Part shown: piece after piece, positions 63,948-64,000 of the stretch
Layout of the letters: each line of letters begins with the position of its first letter
Numbering within the stretch: position 1 is the stretch's first letter
Assembly (NCBI RefSeq): GCF_900142775.1
Contig: NZ_FRCC01000002.1
Location: 657,831-721,830 of the forward strand
DNA from: Flavobacterium flevense
GTDB lineage: Bacteria > Bacteroidota > Bacteroidia > Flavobacteriales > Flavobacteriaceae
Direction: 5' to 3'
DNA: 64,000 bases
Made by a program: the position numbers and the translations under genes
Notes under the pieces: model-generated
What the model saw: the letters and a program-made list of their open reading frames with translations, nothing else
What the model was told of the DNA's origin: nothing
Databases searched by the model: none

Positions 63948-64000
63948 CACCCGCTTTGAGAAACAAGCGCAAAACAAAAAGACACGTTCCTAGACATATT

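Overview
The window comes from a low-GC member of the Bacteroidota, most likely the Flavobacteriaceae and close to Flavobacterium. The evidence is several type IX secretion (T9SS) C-terminal sorting domains, a SusC/SusD pair, a hybrid two-component regulator, many perfect Bacteroidota -7 promoter elements (TAnnTTTG), almost no Shine-Dalgarno sequences, and the protein families themselves. I saw no insertion sequence, phage or CRISPR array.

Layout. (1) 185-16648: recX; three very large paralogous T9SS surface proteins in tandem (884-13424) with a shared ~550-residue C-terminal module and unrelated N-termini; biotin synthase; two duplicated four-helix membrane proteins; ribF. (2) 16855-22453: a secreted metzincin protease with P-domain and T9SS tail, then housekeeping pth, rplY (L25/Ctc) and prs on the minus strand, and a tRNA-Leu. 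(3) 22610-56993: a large polysaccharide utilization locus (PUL): secreted LacZ-type GH2, HTCS regulator, DUF2264 protein, GH105, SusC, SusD, two SusE-position lipoproteins, a GH43 with the residue pattern of exo-beta-1,3-galactanases, a zincin-like lipoprotein, a T9SS FG-GAP/ASPIC/vanadium-haloperoxidase fusion, a DUF4488-like protein, GH78 rhamnosidase, a second GH2 and a second DUF2264 protein. (4) 57136-63178: a complete Leloir galactose operon (galM, galK, galT, galE) ending in a vSGLT-like sodium/sugar symporter. (5) 63179-64000: terminator, repetitive hairpins, and three tandem strong promoters pointing out of the window, probably into an rRNA operon.

How it fits together (inference). 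GH78, GH105, DUF2264, two GH2 enzymes and a GH43 galactanase with a Leloir operon point to a galactose-rich plant glycan with rhamnose and uronic acid caps, most simply type II arabinogalactan (AGP or gum arabic). Sugars would be taken up by SusCD, trimmed in the periplasm, imported as galactose by the symporter and passed to the Leloir enzymes.

Two operator classes are visible. Class A is a pair of CCCC boxes 22 bp apart, 27-28 bp upstream of the -7 element, before lacZ and susC; it is the likely HTCS site. Class B is a 39-bp block with two ACTGGTA boxes, with its second box 28 bp upstream of the -7 element, before the GH78 gene and before galM. Class B ties the enzyme operon to the galactose operon. 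A scar between the GH78 and GH2 genes keeps the 3' end of a lost second GH78-like gene.
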